From NCBI GenBank assembly GCA_014338405.1, contig JTDE01000148.1, forward strand, positions 224,462 to 288,461: DNA of 64,000 nt. The letters are read 5' to 3'. Origin of the DNA: Paragonimus skrjabini miyazakii. Lineage: Eukaryota; Platyhelminthes; Trematoda; Plagiorchiida; Troglotrematidae. A program made the translations under genes and the position numbers. The notes under the pieces were generated by a model, which searched no databases, had not been told where the DNA came from, and was given only the letters and a program-made list of their open reading frames with translations. Of the stretch, positions 21,743-32,509 are shown piece after piece; the first letter of the stretch is position 1; the number at the start of each line of letters is the position of its first letter.

Positions 21743-22199
21743 TTTTCTTTCATATTTTTTCTTGAGTAACATAGTTCTCATCATTTCTCGATACACGAAC
21801 AATCGTTTTGCTCTGCCCCAATCAATGATCATTTGTTTGAGTAAGGTCAATTCCGTATTATCGTCCCCCATTGCTCAGTGGTGCCTAGTTGTCGATTTTG
21901 TTGTACGGACACATTCTTTGTTCAATTTCTGAGAAGTCTTCACACTTGAGTTGAGTGATTTAATTTTCTCATTTATTACAGTAGTAAGTTTAGTTTTTAC
22001 GAGCGCTTTCTCATTTCGTAGATATCGTTTTGCCGTTGGATATTGAGAAAGGTATTTGTTGAATCGCCAGATTACGTGTAACTCGTTGTGAACTTGAGCT
22101 GTTTGCGAACGATTCAATAGTATTCGAATGTGAAAACGATTGTTCGTGTATCGAGAAATGATGAGAACTATGTTACTCAAGAAAAAATATGAAAGAAAA
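21743..22199. repeat. perfect 67-bp inverted repeat with 323-bp spacer
   Basis: 21743-21809 is the exact reverse complement of 22133-22199 (67 of 67). The arms begin TTTTCTTTCATATTTTTTCT when read inward. The spacer holds no recognisable gene. Perfect arms in a region of old repeats imply a recent origin or recent arm-to-arm conversion. It could be a small non-autonomous element with terminal inverted repeats, but there is no obvious target duplication (flanks TTCTTTT and TGTCCAA). Confidence 0.9.
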
Positions 22200-22356
22200 T
22201 GTCCAATTTTGGCATTTAAAAACTTACAGGGCTCAGAGTGAATATCACCAAGGGTAACGGTCGCAGTGGCTCATGTGAGAATAAAGATGATTCAAGGGGC
22301 CACCTTTCAACACTAATCAAACAAAGCACAACATTCTCAAAAATAATGCAACATAC

Positions 22357-22596
22357 CTTGACAAAATCAGCATCGACTGCTGAACCGTGAAGCAGAGTTT
22401 TAATGTGTATCAAGGTAACAGACAGATGATTCTTGAAGTCGACTTTCAAACTGTCACAGGTGCCGTAATTAACCTGAAGCTCAATATGCTGTCTACTAGG
22501 TACATTTTCCTGATACACCAAACAGTAACAGAGTAGTGTGAGCCAAATAAGCCCGACGAGGACTCCCATTTGCATGACTGTCTTACTCCAGTCCAT
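22357..22596 (-). CDS. probable first coding exon, membrane-anchored protein
   Basis: The start codon has an ideal context (ACCATGG) and is followed by 80 open codons ending at AAG followed by GTATGT, a consensus splice donor at 22356. The product starts MDWSKTVMQMG and has one strongly hydrophobic segment at about residues 9-28 (VLVGLIWLTLLCYCLVY), then a soluble part with a glutamine- and lysine-containing sequence. This is the layout of a signal anchor or an uncleaved signal peptide. The downstream exon is unclear: an acceptor-like site 45 nt on is followed by protein-like frames but not in phase. Tiny first introns of this size are typical of fluke genes. The family is not recognised. The gene is flanked directly by gypsy sequence upstream. 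Confidence 0.4.
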
Positions 22597-22649
22597 GGTC
22601 GAGAAATATGTTGGGGAGTTCACGAATGCCGGCGATCAGTAAGGATTCT

Positions 22650-23177
22650 GTAACTGAGGTGCACATGAAATATCAGCAACCGAAGCTTTCCGGCGGCAGA
22701 GATCATACGGCATACCATTTCGTCTGGAAGAGGAAGTGAAAAGGCAACTGAAGAGCATACTGGATGAGGATATTATTAGCGAGGACAACAGTCTGTACAA
22801 CTAGCCTGTTCTGTGGCGAAGAAGTCGAAAGTGAGACATCGATTATGCTTGAAGTTTCGAAGACCGAATGAGGGTCCACAGAACACAATTGTATCAATAC
22901 CGATCACTGGTGATATTTTCGACAAACTGCGACTGGTAAATTTGTTCACGGTTTTGGATACGTTCGGGATACTGGCAGGTGCCAGTGACCAAGGAGTGGT
23001 CTTACTGGAGCCCAGCAGTGATCAAAGTGAAATGGGACCAGTGCCAGGAAAATTAATGACGATTACAGCGGCTTGGCTCAAAATTCTAGTCGCACGTTGA
23101 GGCAATTTCTGGATAGAGTAGGGCGTTACAAACGAACTGGAAAATTTTATATCCTATAACCTCATGGCTTTTGGATT
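22650..23177 (+). pseudogene. Ty3/gypsy reverse transcriptase, N-terminal part, interrupted
   Basis: Across several frames the RT start is readable: IPFRLEEEVKRQLKSILDED (22710-22770) corresponds to the family's entry motif, then SGYWQVPV (about 22960-22990) to RT motif LD-x-x-SGYWQV, and NLMAFGF (about 23155-23175) to the MPFGL-x-NAP motif. Stops and frameshifts are frequent. The match stops exactly where the LTR of the BEL/Pao element begins (23178); the following part of the motif (NAP-x-TFQR, then the YxDD box) is missing. The RNase H and integrase of what may be the same element reappear at 29.7 and 31.1 kb. Confidence 0.75.
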
Positions 23178-23353
23178 TGTTAGTCCCTAAACTGAGAAAA
23201 TTCGTTTTTCTATTTGCATTTCCTGTTTATCCAACCACACTGACCTCGTTTTTATTTTATTGAACTTATTTGTCGCTAATCGTCTGCAACGAAAGTAACC
23301 ATTTTTGACCTGGCCTACTCTCATGATGGTTCACTTTCGACTCATGAAACCCA
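23178..23353 (+). repeat. 5' LTR of the nested BEL/Pao element
   Basis: It begins TGTTAGTCCCTAAACTGAG and ends CCCA, and aligns along its length with 29051-29224 (TGTTGGTCACTAAACTGAG to CCCA). Shared blocks include CTAAACTGAGAAAATTCGT, TAATCGTC and CTGGCC. At about 175 bp it is short for an LTR. Similarity may continue a few bases past the stated end, so the right boundary is approximate. Confidence 0.6.
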
Positions 23354-23538
23354 AGAAAGATTCCGGATGTGACAGGTAAGTCCGCTGTTCTATGGATGCC
23401 GGTTCATTTTCTGTGTTTGTCGTAGATCCAGACACAGCCTAAAGAGTTGGCAACCCATGTCTTCGTTGTTGCTAGTTTGGCTTAAGAAGCGTGAAATCCT
23501 AGCGGAAGTCATATTGGAGCGCAAGCCGCCCGGCTAGA

Positions 23539-24480
23539 ATGGAGGTTGGGAAGGCTAGGTTAATGCCTGACCTAGTTGAAGATGAGAATGGACATACTGA
23601 CGTTGATTTTGAACAGGGGACTACAGCATTTGGAAGATCATAGTGTAAAGCTAACTCAAGTGCAGCCCGATGAGTACCTCATCCCAGGCCATCCATCATG
23701 TAGTTTGTGGCCAAATGCGGTTAGTCTTGGCCTTTCTAAAGTTGAACTGTGCTTTTTTGACAGTGACCCTGTAAGATACTGGAAGTTCGTCCAGCAGTTT
23801 GAGAATTATGTCGAAACGACAGCCAACAGATGTTGTGCTTACTGCACTATTTCCATGGTCTTGTGGTAGAAGTAACTGAGCAGTGTGTCATGCTCCTGCC
23901 GACTTCCTGCTATCACCGAGCGTGCAAGATACTGAGCGGTTTGTCTGGACAGTCTTATTAAGTCGCCCACTTCTCTACCGATGGCGTATTACCTACGGAA
24001 AGGAAAATACACAATACCATAGATGCTTTTTCGATGTTGTCGACAAAGAAATAGAGCCGCGATATAACCGTGTCGCAGATGAACTACATTTCCGATTTGA
24101 CCTATGTAACCAAATTGGACAGAATGGTTAGGTCGCTGCTAGTCGACATGTAGACGTCGTAGGCCATGTTTAGGCATTTGATCAGGTGTCTGCTTGTGAA
24201 CATCTCCCTGAGTTTATATCAGAGCATGCTCGAACTGCTCGTAGTCGGTTCGTCCAGGTTGTCAGCGACGATGACCACAAAACTGCCAAACCAGCCCTGA
24301 TATGTGTCTCAGACGAATTGGATACACCAAGCGATGCCAACAGAGGTGCAAGGACCTTAACGTATGCGGCAAACCAGCTGTGTGTACCATCTTCTCCAAA
24401 TAACTGTGCCCTGTGTAACCAAGTTCCAGAGCTCGAACTATGCCCTGAATTTCATTCGATGAATGTCGAGCAGTGAAGGG
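23539..24480 (+). pseudogene. BEL/Pao gag (capsid and nucleocapsid) remnant
   Basis: The ATG at 23539 follows the LTR and leader at the expected distance. Readable landmarks, in shifting frames: FFDSDPVRYWKFVQQFENYV at about 23752-23811 (the F-x-G-DP-x-x-YW-x-F signature of the BEL gag domain), a LLP-x-SC-Y-x-RACKIL stretch near 23895, and CEHLPEFISEHARTARSRF near 24192. A zinc-knuckle-like CALC-x-x-VPELELC-x-x-FHSM follows near 24410, with further Cys and His at the spacing of BEL nucleocapsids through about 24560. Gag packages the element's RNA into particles. Several in-frame stops make it non-functional. Confidence 0.65.
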
Positions 24481-24599
24481 ACACCGTTCGTTTAAAGGGA
24501 GAATAGTTTATCTGCCTTAGGCATTCCCACTTAGCCATTCACTGTAAGCTTAGAGCGAGTTACAGTATAAGTGAGTGCAGTCGTTGGTGTATCAACCTG

Positions 24600-25160
24600 T
24601 TACGCCGGAAACTCAGTGGATCTGTAATGGCCACTTCAGTACATCAACGGTCGTGCATTGTCGCTAGTTGTACTAGCAAGCGGTTAAATCTGGGAGTAAT
24701 TCCGATGCAGGTAGTTGTTCCCCATGCTTTTACGGACAACTGGCCAGACACTACCCTGGTGAAAAAATGCTTCCTAGATCGCCTGGGTATTTCGGGCACC
24801 ACTACTACTCCATCGTTTACAACAATTAACAGGAACGCGATAACCTACTGTACGAGTTCCCAGCTGAAGTTGAGGTTCCTTGATGGAGATGAGACGGTTA
24901 TTGACGATAACGCTTACTCATCCAGTGACTTGCTCATGGGACCTACCATTTCCGTCAAGACGGAGGCCAGTAATTGGGCACACTTGCTGGGAGCTCAATT
25001 TGATAGCATCAAGAGTGGTGAGGTCATCATTCTTCTTGGCTGTGACGTACCCGAAGCGCACTGGATTCTAGGTCTCAGAGTGAGGGGAAGTTTACAGCCG
25101 TATGTGATAAGAACTCTGTTCGGTCGGATGTTGGGCAGACCTTTGACCAATGAAAGTTAG
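24600..25160 (+). pseudogene. BEL/Pao aspartic protease domain
   Basis: A 177-codon open frame (24627-25160) is the best preserved part of this element. LGVIPMQVVVPHAFTDNWPD corresponds to the family's LGVIPV...TYA-x-LDNGSD, and TTLVKKCFLDRLG follows; the catalytic Asp is present but the usual DNGS reads DNWP. Further on, IILLGCDVPEAHW and GSLQPYVIRTLFGRMLGRP are conserved in BEL polyproteins between protease and RT. The protease cuts the Gag-Pol precursor. The surrounding frames are broken, so it cannot be expressed as part of a complete polyprotein. Confidence 0.75.
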
Positions 25161-25329
25161 GCGAATGCGTCCATCAACTGGCTGTCACATGACATTTCTA
25201 CGTTGGTGGACCAGATTTGTGCCTTAAATGATGCTGGGTTCAAGGATATGTCATTGACTGATACCACGCTCTCCAGAGAGGATTCGGTGGCTTCATCGGC
25301 GGTGTAGTTGTCCACAATAGACTCAAATG

Positions 25330-26690
25330 TCCATTATATGATGCACCTTCCTTGGGAGTGTGAGTATCGCACCTGTCCTAACAACTATAAAGTGACCTTG
25401 AAACTGTCGTCACACTTTAACCGTTATGTTCTCGAAGTACGTGAATTTGAGACAGCATCACATTGAATGTTGGTACGTTGAAAGGGTTCTCCAAGCTCAT
25501 CCTGATCCAAGCTACTTGCATCAGTTGTATCCGCCCTACCATTTGATACTGAATCCTACGAAGCCAGGGAAGCTCACGGTAGTCTACATACGTGAGGCTA
25601 AGTACCAGGGACTGTTCCTGAGTGACAGGCTATAACAGGGTCCTGATTTGACTAAAAATCTGATAAGCGTGTTAGTACGATTCCGCATGGACAAAGTGGC
25701 AGTTTCTGCGGGTATCGAAATGATGTTTTTGTAGATAAGCACCCTCGTTCAAGATCAAGACATATTCCATTTTCTGTAGTGGCCTGAGCATGACTTTACA
25801 AGAGACCTATTAGACTACGAAATGGCCTCCCGTCCCTCCAGCGTTATCTCTTCGCCCTTCTGTGCAAGTTATGCATCACGACGGAACTCTGAAGACTGTG
25901 GGCTGTTGTATAAAATATTCACTCGTTAATTAGTTTGCCTTAATCTGTACGTTGCTAACTGTTTAATTTCGGTTTCCAATGCTGAGACAGCAAATATTTT
26001 GTGAAGGAGGTTTGTGATGTGCTCGCAAGGAGAGGCTTGCGACTGTGAAACTGAGTTTCGATTGACCCTAAAGTCCAAGCACCAATACCGACTTCAGAGC
26101 TCACACCATCGCTGGTAGATATTGCAGCCAGATCGCTATCAGCACAATATGCTCTCAATATCTAATGAAACCCTGAAATGAAGGAGTTTCGCTTTAGCGT
26201 CCAGCTTCCAGACAGAGATGAGATTAGTAAGTGGATGTTATTCCGTATCTCTTTGCTTTATGACCGTTTGTGGCTACGGCCGGTCAGATGTTGGCTTCAA
26301 CAGTTGTGCATGAGTTGTCTCGGATAGGATGAACCAGTGTGTCAATAAGATCACCAAGAGTGGCAAATCTGATTGACAGGCTTAAAAGCTCTTGACGACT
26401 TCCAAGGCTCACGCTGTAAGGTGTTTTCGTAGGCTATCATGACATAGCTATACGAGCCGCGTATTTTTGTGATGCCTCAGAAGGAGATTATGGAGTGGCA
26501 GCGTAAGACCACTTTACCTAAAGGAAAGTACGAGACAAAATACATTACTAGTTGGCAAAACTAGAGTTGCACCATCCAAAGCGGTCATTATTCCGCGACT
26601 CGAATAAGTCGCTGCAATCTCCGTTACTCGAATACATGAAACCACTATTGGTAACTTAGGACTGGTTTCCTGAGACTGCTATTACAGGAC
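25330..26690 (+). pseudogene. BEL/Pao reverse transcriptase, Pao linker and RNase H remnants
   Basis: RT landmarks: YHLILNPTKPGKLTVVY (about 25537-25590), AKYQGLFLSDRL directly after, then GPDLT and SVLVRFRMDKVAVSAGIEMM near 25672-25730, where the second D of the family's ADIE motif is changed (AGIE). HFLWWPEHD follows at about 25770. The YxDD box was not found intact. The Pao-type region with YDRLWLRPVRCWLQQL is near 26250, and RNase H traces with VGKTRVAPSKAVIIPRLE-type sequence at about 26550-26610. Frames change many times and contain many stops. Confidence 0.65.
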
Positions 26691-26869
26691 AGATTTCATG
26701 TTTGTTATTTATTATATACACAACTTTTGAACTCGGTTATTTACGTTTGTCGTTAGCCGCCTTTCTCTGACAGATCATTTGCCAACGTACATATATGATC
26801 TGCGGAAAATTCGGCTGACTTAACTTCGCGCGGTTTGATAGGCGGTCTAACAACAGACTGAAGGGTCCT

Positions 26870-27800
26870 GAGTTCTTGAGTCCACATTGCAGGATTTGGC
26901 CCCCAAAACCCCGCAGTATCATCGAGCCGAACGAAGTCGAATTAAAGAAGGTAAAAACTCACGTGAATCGTATCACACGAGCAACCTATTTGTACATACT
27001 CATTGTTCGTTATTCAAGTTGGACTGGATTGTTTGAAGCCGTCCTGTGGCTCACCCGGTCCAAATGTTACATCGTGAAACCTCATGGCGGACACCCAGAA
27101 CTAAATTTAAGAACCGACCCCCTGAGTTTAAAGGAGACCGAAGCAGCTGAAGTAGATTTGATTAGATCATTACAGTCGAATTGCTTTCTTGGCAATAACA
27201 GGTCCTTGGAGAAAATATATCCCGTCATAAGTGAGAGGGTTATACGAGTGGGTGGGTGATCCTCGTTTTCGGCTTACGATTTCTAAGTGACACACTCTGT
27301 TGTATTGTCTAAGTGCCATCACATCGTTGATCTCATTATGATATACCAACGGAATCGAGGATCATTCCGAAAAGCCTCATTTGTTAGGTTCGCTAAGGAG
27401 GCATTTCTGAACCATACAGGGTGATGCTGCGGTTGAGCGAAACATTGGGTCGTGCTTAGCATTCCGTCGTTGTTTGTCTGCAGTTGGCACGCAACTAATG
27501 ACTCCTTTGCTGTCTGTCATAGTAAACCCTGCGCAGCATCCTTTCACGAACGTTAGGTTGGATTATTTTGGACCTCTTTTTGTGAATAAGGGCAGGATTT
27601 CGGCAAAAGAGGATGTATATTCACGTGTTTACAATCCCGAGTCGTGTATCTCGAGACAGCCCACTCTAGGAATACCGAGTGATTTATCGTACCTCCGTCA
27701 CTGTTCGACGAACGTGAAGGTGAGCCAGAGACCGTCAATTCTGACAGTGATACCAATCTTGTAGTTAATGACAAGGAGTGTAGATGCTGGGTTCGAAAGT
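26870..27800 (+). pseudogene. BEL/Pao integrase remnant
   Basis: The clearest landmark is HPFTNVRLDYFGPLFVNKGR at about 27537-27596, which matches the start of the BEL integrase core and holds the first catalytic Asp (in LDYFGP). The second Asp and the Glu could not be placed. A 127-codon open frame at 26876-27259 precedes it and would correspond to the linker and zinc-binding region, but without a clear HHCC motif. Confidence 0.5.
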
Positions 27801-29050
27801 TAGTTGACGAGCCTGTTAATTACATGCAGTCGCGAAGCTAGTTTCTTACTCTTTGCCCTATGCTAATGCGATTCAGAAGTCGTAACGAGAAGACGGTGGG
27901 TCTGCAAGCAAACCTTATTCAGTGATTTACTCACCGCACAATAATCGGACTTCAGTGTGAGCATGTAGAAGCGCTAGGGAGTCGGAAGCGAGAGGACCCT
28001 TGGCACAATCGTACGCCTGCCGCCAAAGAGAACGAATGTCAACAGAAACTCCGGTCGGCCTTCAGAATTCAAAAAAGCGTCGGACTGGTTGGGTGGCGAT
28101 CCCAACGACACTGGTTAAAACATTATTAACTGTGTTGGAGATGACGCGGATTCATTATACAGCCACTTGTAAGCCTATGATACCCACGCCAACACAATAA
28201 CTTAGGTCTTAGTGGTTTATAGCAAATTTGTATTCACAAGGTAACATGAACAGTTACTGCGGTACTTTGACGTCGCAGAGAGTTTAGGATTTTGCGGACA
28301 TTGAAGGTGATCTCATTGAATAGCACATCCAATGGTATGTCAACTAACTGCATGTTTGTCACCGCGATGGGGTATGAGAGCAATTGATTCGAACTATCGG
28401 ATGTAATCTGAGCACAAGCTGTTGAGAGCAACGAAACGATGACGGAGCCTTCCTGAATTCACTGGTTGAAGTAAAACCCAGTTTAAGCAGCTTATCATTG
28501 GTTCCTGTTGCGGCGGACGATTTTCATAACGTCGCTTCAATCCCGAGTGATTTACTCCTTCTAAAAAGCAATACATGATTGGTCTCAGAAGCGAAACTGA
28601 TAGATAGGTACATCAGATGTAGGAGACAAGCAAACCACATAGTAACTACCTTTTAGAGAAGGTGGTCTCTAGAGTATGTGTAACCATTGCAATTCCGTCA
28701 AAGGTGGTTGATGGGTCAACAGCATTTTCAGGTGGATAATGTTATTTTCGTTGTATCCGACTGACTGACCAGAGACCAGTAGCTCCTGAGCCTAATTTTA
28801 AAATGTGACGTAGATACTGACCAACTTGTCCATACTGTCGAGGTTCGTACGAAAGCAAGCCAATTCAGGAGAGATGTGAGACGTCTTTATTCGTTAGAAT
28901 GGCGCATATGTTAGACACTACGGTACGCGAAGTCCCCAACATACATAGTATGAATACTGATATTCAGTATAGGTTAGTGGGAAGTCAAAACTGTGCAGGA
29001 CTACCAGCGGCCTGTCAGAACCAAATGAATTGTGGCAGGTGTTGTAAATT
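27801..29050. other. 3' part of the BEL/Pao element, not resolved
   Basis: This is presumed to hold the integrase C-terminus and untranslated region of the element, because it lies between the integrase core and the 3' LTR. I find no motif. Overlapping minus-strand frames (28.2-28.6 kb) look like chance. Confidence 0.3.
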
Positions 29051-29224
29051 TGTTGGTCACTAAACTGAGAAAATTCGTCTCTCCACTGACACCCGTTGCC
29101 AGCCTGATTCCCATACCCTACCCACCCAGATTTTGTTTTACTGAACTTAATTGTCAGTAATCGTCCATAGTTGATCTGGCCCACTAGCGTAAGTGTTGAC
29201 TTTGCTCGTTCCGTTCGGAACCCA
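29051..29224 (+). repeat. 3' LTR of the nested BEL/Pao element
   Basis: Partner of 23178-23353, with the same TGTT start and CCCA end and about two-thirds identity by eye. The sequence after it does not resume the gypsy RT directly, so either the junction has been deleted or the two gypsy parts come from different copies. Confidence 0.6.
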
Positions 29225-29499
29225 CTGATTCTGGTGAACGAGACTATCGTCATGATTGATATACAGTTTCTCATTGCAATTGGTTATGCATTCGTTTGAT
29301 AGTACCGTAGAAATATTTGGGTTAAATCTTGTTTTCAATTTCGATATCTGTTTTCTGGCTACGCGTAAATCAACGATCAGACGTGGATCGTTACACTGCT
29401 GGAGGAACAACGGCGTTCATACAGCGTTCACAAGATTGTAACAAGAAATCAACCAACGTACACTGTCACGAGCCCAAAAAAGCGGACGACAAAAGGATT

Positions 29500-29720
29500 G
29501 TTTAGTTAGAGTATATGCTTCAACATCATCTCAAATACAAACACTCATTTGCATATAACACTACTCAGGAGATGACATAATTGCCAATACCATGTTCAGG
29601 TATGGAAAATACCAGTTCTTTTCCAACTGCACTTCACTGTTCCTCCTTTTATTCACTCGTTACTTCAATACTTAAATGCGTGCTACGCCGGGCTACTGAC
29701 GAGTAGTATAGTGTGATTGT
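29500..29720 (+). repeat. dispersed repeat R2, copy B
   Basis: Same orientation as 12410-12650. Shared blocks include ACACTCATTTGCATATAACA, GAAAATACCA and the terminal CTACTGACGAGTAG. It lies between the BEL 3' LTR and the gypsy RNase H. Confidence 0.55.
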
Positions 29721-29734
29721 TTATCCCGTTATAC

Positions 29735-30054
29735 AACTTACACTGAAAATTCCGGACACAAGAGGGACGTTCATTTTGGCAACTGACGCCAGTGAATATG
29801 GCAGTGAGACTATTCAAACGGAAGAAAGAACTAATGGAATATGCCAGTAGAGTCTTGACGTCAGCATAGTAAATGTATTCAACAACTGAGGAGGTATGTT
29901 TGGCGGTCGTCTGGGCAGTGGGTCAGTGGAGGTCGCACTTATTAGGTCAACGGTTTCTTGTAGAGACTTATAAACTTCTATAATAGGTCAAGTCTGCAAA
30001 GGCTCCGGGGTTCAAACGAACCCGATGGGCATTGCGTCTACAGATTTTTATCAA
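29735..30054 (+). pseudogene. Ty3/gypsy RNase H remnant
   Basis: TLKIPDTRGTFILATDASEY corresponds to the RNase H opening of gypsy Pol, with the first catalytic Asp in TDAS. Farther on, in another frame, STTEE and VCLAVVWAVGQWRSHLLGQR match the block around the second acidic residue, and FKRTRWALRLQIFINV matches the RARW-x-L-x-LQ motif at its end. The missing acidic residues cannot be judged because of frameshifts. It is probably the downstream part of the gypsy element whose RT is at 22.65 kb. Confidence 0.75.
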
Positions 30055-30397
30055 CGTTGCGTCTCACCAAGTGTGTGCACACAGATAAATGTGTGCGGTT
30101 GTTTGGCTGACCTGGCCGTACGGTACAACAATCCTGGCAAACCGATGGGCCTGCAAAGTTGCATTTGTTTGCGTCTGGCTGAATTGGGTCATGTGACCTC
30201 CCTGATTAGGCAACTGATCCCTAGACTGCCTACATCTGCTTTTTTTTGCTTAGCCTCCTGTCTTGCCATATTGTCCAGTCCACATGCTGCGGCCTACAGT
30301 TTAGACAGTACATTTTTTCTTTCTGCATCGACGCGGTGTTACTGTACATTTTCACTAGACGTCCACCACCACTAATCAATTTCATGGGCCTGGCATG
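30055..30397. other. unassigned insert between gypsy domains
   Basis: Open for 116 plus-strand codons (30025-30375) with a C- and S-rich composition, but without motif. It separates the RNase H from repeat R4. Confidence 0.3.
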
Positions 30398-31112
30398 TTT
30401 GTGTGTTAAAAATCTACCCGAGTCACCGCTTATCCAAACCTCGACACAATAGCAATTCTAACAAGAGAACAATCCAAACGTCGCGGTAAACATGCCACAT
30501 CAGGATTGGAAAAACAGTCTCAGTGTTACGNNNNNNNNNNNNNNNNNNNNNNNNNNNNNNNNNNNNNNNNNNNNNNNNNNNNNNNNNNNNNNNNNNNNNN
30601 NNNNNNNNNNNNNNNNNNNNNNNNNNNNNNGCTTATTTCCTTTTCCCGTATTGCATCAATTAACGCACAGTTTGTGACTTTGTATGTGCTAATACGGCCA
30701 GCCAATGATAGACTGTGATTTCTTCAGTACTGTTGTACATCCATAAATTTGGCTTCTTGTCTTACGAATATGAAGTGCTTACTGCAACCAGTACGAGGTC
30801 TTCTCCTTATTATTTGCGTGGGAAGTTTCAATTCGAGTACGTTTTCTAGGGCTATTCGATGTCCCTAATTACAAGTGATACAGGTTATCGCCTTCAGTCT
30901 CGAAAGCAAGTAGATGAAGAACTGCTCAAAATGACTTTCGTAGCAACATGACGATGGCAGCTTGCATGTATTCGCCATTTTGAGACAAAAATAGATGAAA
31001 CCGGTGACAAACTGCCCATAACTAGCGCACATTGGACGCACCAGGACGCACGGTCCACTGAAACAAAGGGTACGTTGGTCGAAGACGAAAGACGGTTTAC
31101 GTACGTGCTGGT
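30398..31112 (-). repeat. dispersed repeat R4, copy 1 (inverted, contains the assembly gap)
   Basis: It is the reverse complement of 40300-40940 at about 95% identity by eye, for example the CTGCCATCGTCATG region and TACGTTAATTGATGCAATAC. Its right edge at 31112 is exactly where gypsy integrase sequence resumes, so R4 inserted into the gypsy element. It is non-coding. The 100-N gap lies inside it. Confidence 0.85.
30531..30630. other. assembly gap of 100 N
   Basis: Exactly 100 N, the usual placeholder for a gap of unknown size. The other R4 copy suggests that about 13 bp are truly missing (see findings). Confidence 0.95.
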
Positions 31113-31540
31113 CAACAATGCCAGTTACTGAAAAGGCACAGCCGGGGAACCCAGCAACCCTTGAAGACAGTATCTGTCTCCGAAGTGAGAGGACTCTGGT
31201 CAGTGTATCTTATAAGCCCATTCCCAATGAACGCTGGTGGTAACCAGTACGTTCTTGCTACGACGGGACTTTTAACCCGTTGAATCGAAGCGACTGGCGT
31301 TCCAAAAGGGAAAGCGTTAACAGTTGGAGGCTTGATGATGGAACACACTGTGACGGAACACGGTGTACCGATAGCTATCATGATAGTCCATGGACCATGG
31401 TTTTAGAATGTGGAATTTCCTACACTTCCCCAGCAACTTGAAATCAAATTTATACAGACGGCACTCCCAAACGAATGGGCTGACTGAACGCAGCACTCTA
31501 TCAACGTTCCACCTGCTCTGGTTAATGTTCAAGTTTTTCT
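31113..31540 (+). pseudogene. Ty3/gypsy integrase remnant
   Basis: FPMNAGGNQYVLATTGLLTR (about 31212-31280) matches the integrase core opening GPFP-x-T-x-x-GN-x-YVLV-x-TD-x-FT, with the catalytic Asp lost. EHTVTEHGVPIAIM near 31342 matches the HGVP-x-x-IHSD block, and YRRHSQTNGLTERS at about 31455-31500 is the hallmark YHPQTNGLTER with the catalytic Glu. One frame is fairly well kept apart from a single stop and one shift. Integrase joins element DNA to the chromosome. Confidence 0.75.
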
Positions 31541-31860
31541 GTCGGTTTATTATAAAAACTTAACTGTAACCCTGTATTTTCTGCATTTCTGAACAATGAC
31601 TCACACAAGATGCAACAACGATGGCGGATCGAGAACCTTTAGTTGATATGGCAGTTTTGGGTGCAGCGTTCAGAACGACATACAATGCAAAACGTGCTCC
31701 AGATATCGGATGGAAAATACAAAATAACCATCCTTCTACCATCCTTGAGACCACCAACTCCCGAACCCCTCATTACGCTGGTCAGGGGTTTCTTGTCCCC
31801 TAAAGTTCGTGATGGGAACGACCTTTTGCGATTTCCCTCCGCATTGTAAATAGTACACCC
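31541..31860. other. unassigned sequence
   Basis: No motif. It may be the eroded 3' end of the gypsy element or the 5' part of the following LINE. Confidence 0.3.
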
Positions 31861-32509
31861 GTAGTCGGTTGTTCAAGTATGTTCCCCGGGTGGACTTACG
31901 TTTTATACGGTCAAAACTAGCCACCGCCCAACGAACCATGCAAATTTTTGAGATCAGAAAAAGATTAAAATTATACCCCCCAAAGTTTAAGAAAAGATTT
32001 TCGGGCGCTTGTGCTAACAGGAATTTCTTATTTAAATATATGCTTCGATTGAGAATCAGTAAGCTTTCAGCCATTTTTCGAAGACTATAGGACTGGAAGA
32101 TCCCATCCAACCCGCGAATGGTTGCTGAGGTATTCAAGGATCACTATTCAGTAATGTTCCGCGTTGCACCACCGAACTGGCACCCCAACTTACCTCTGTG
32201 CAACTTTTGACAGTCGCTAATTACTGCTGATTTTTATAAACTAGACGTTGAAAACCTCTCATTCACCTGGTGGTTCCAGGTAATATCCACGCAAGGATTC
32301 TCAAAGAAACAGCTACCAGTCTGAACGAACCTCTACACGAGGTACTTTAACAAACACATTAGAGGGGTATGTGAAAATAGGCCACAGCCCTGCCAGCCTT
32401 TAAGGCGGGAGACTGTTACTCCCCGGCTAGTTATCGGTGAATCAGCCTTACTAACATTCCATGCAAGATAATGCAGCTCTTTCTATAACACTCCATCCTG
32501 ATTAACTTC

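Larger units (their letters stand above)
23178..29224 (+). mobile_element. degenerate BEL/Pao LTR retrotransposon nested in a gypsy element
   Basis: All parts are in canonical order on the plus strand: 5' LTR 23178-23353, leader, gag 23539-24480 with zinc knuckle, aspartic protease 24.6-25.16 kb, RT 25.3-26.0 kb, Pao/RNase H region 26.2-26.7 kb, integrase 26.9-27.8 kb, and 3' LTR 29051-29224. Every domain carries stops or shifts. The two LTRs are only about two-thirds identical, so the insertion is old. The element sits inside a gypsy RT coding frame, which must be older still. Confidence 0.75.

Noticed and set aside
30025..30375. 116-codon plus-strand frame as a gene
   Set aside because: It starts inside gypsy RNase H sequence and continues into unrelated DNA.
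31112..31532. Minus-strand open frames over the gypsy integrase
   Set aside because: They are shadows of the plus-strand integrase frames, which carry the real motifs.
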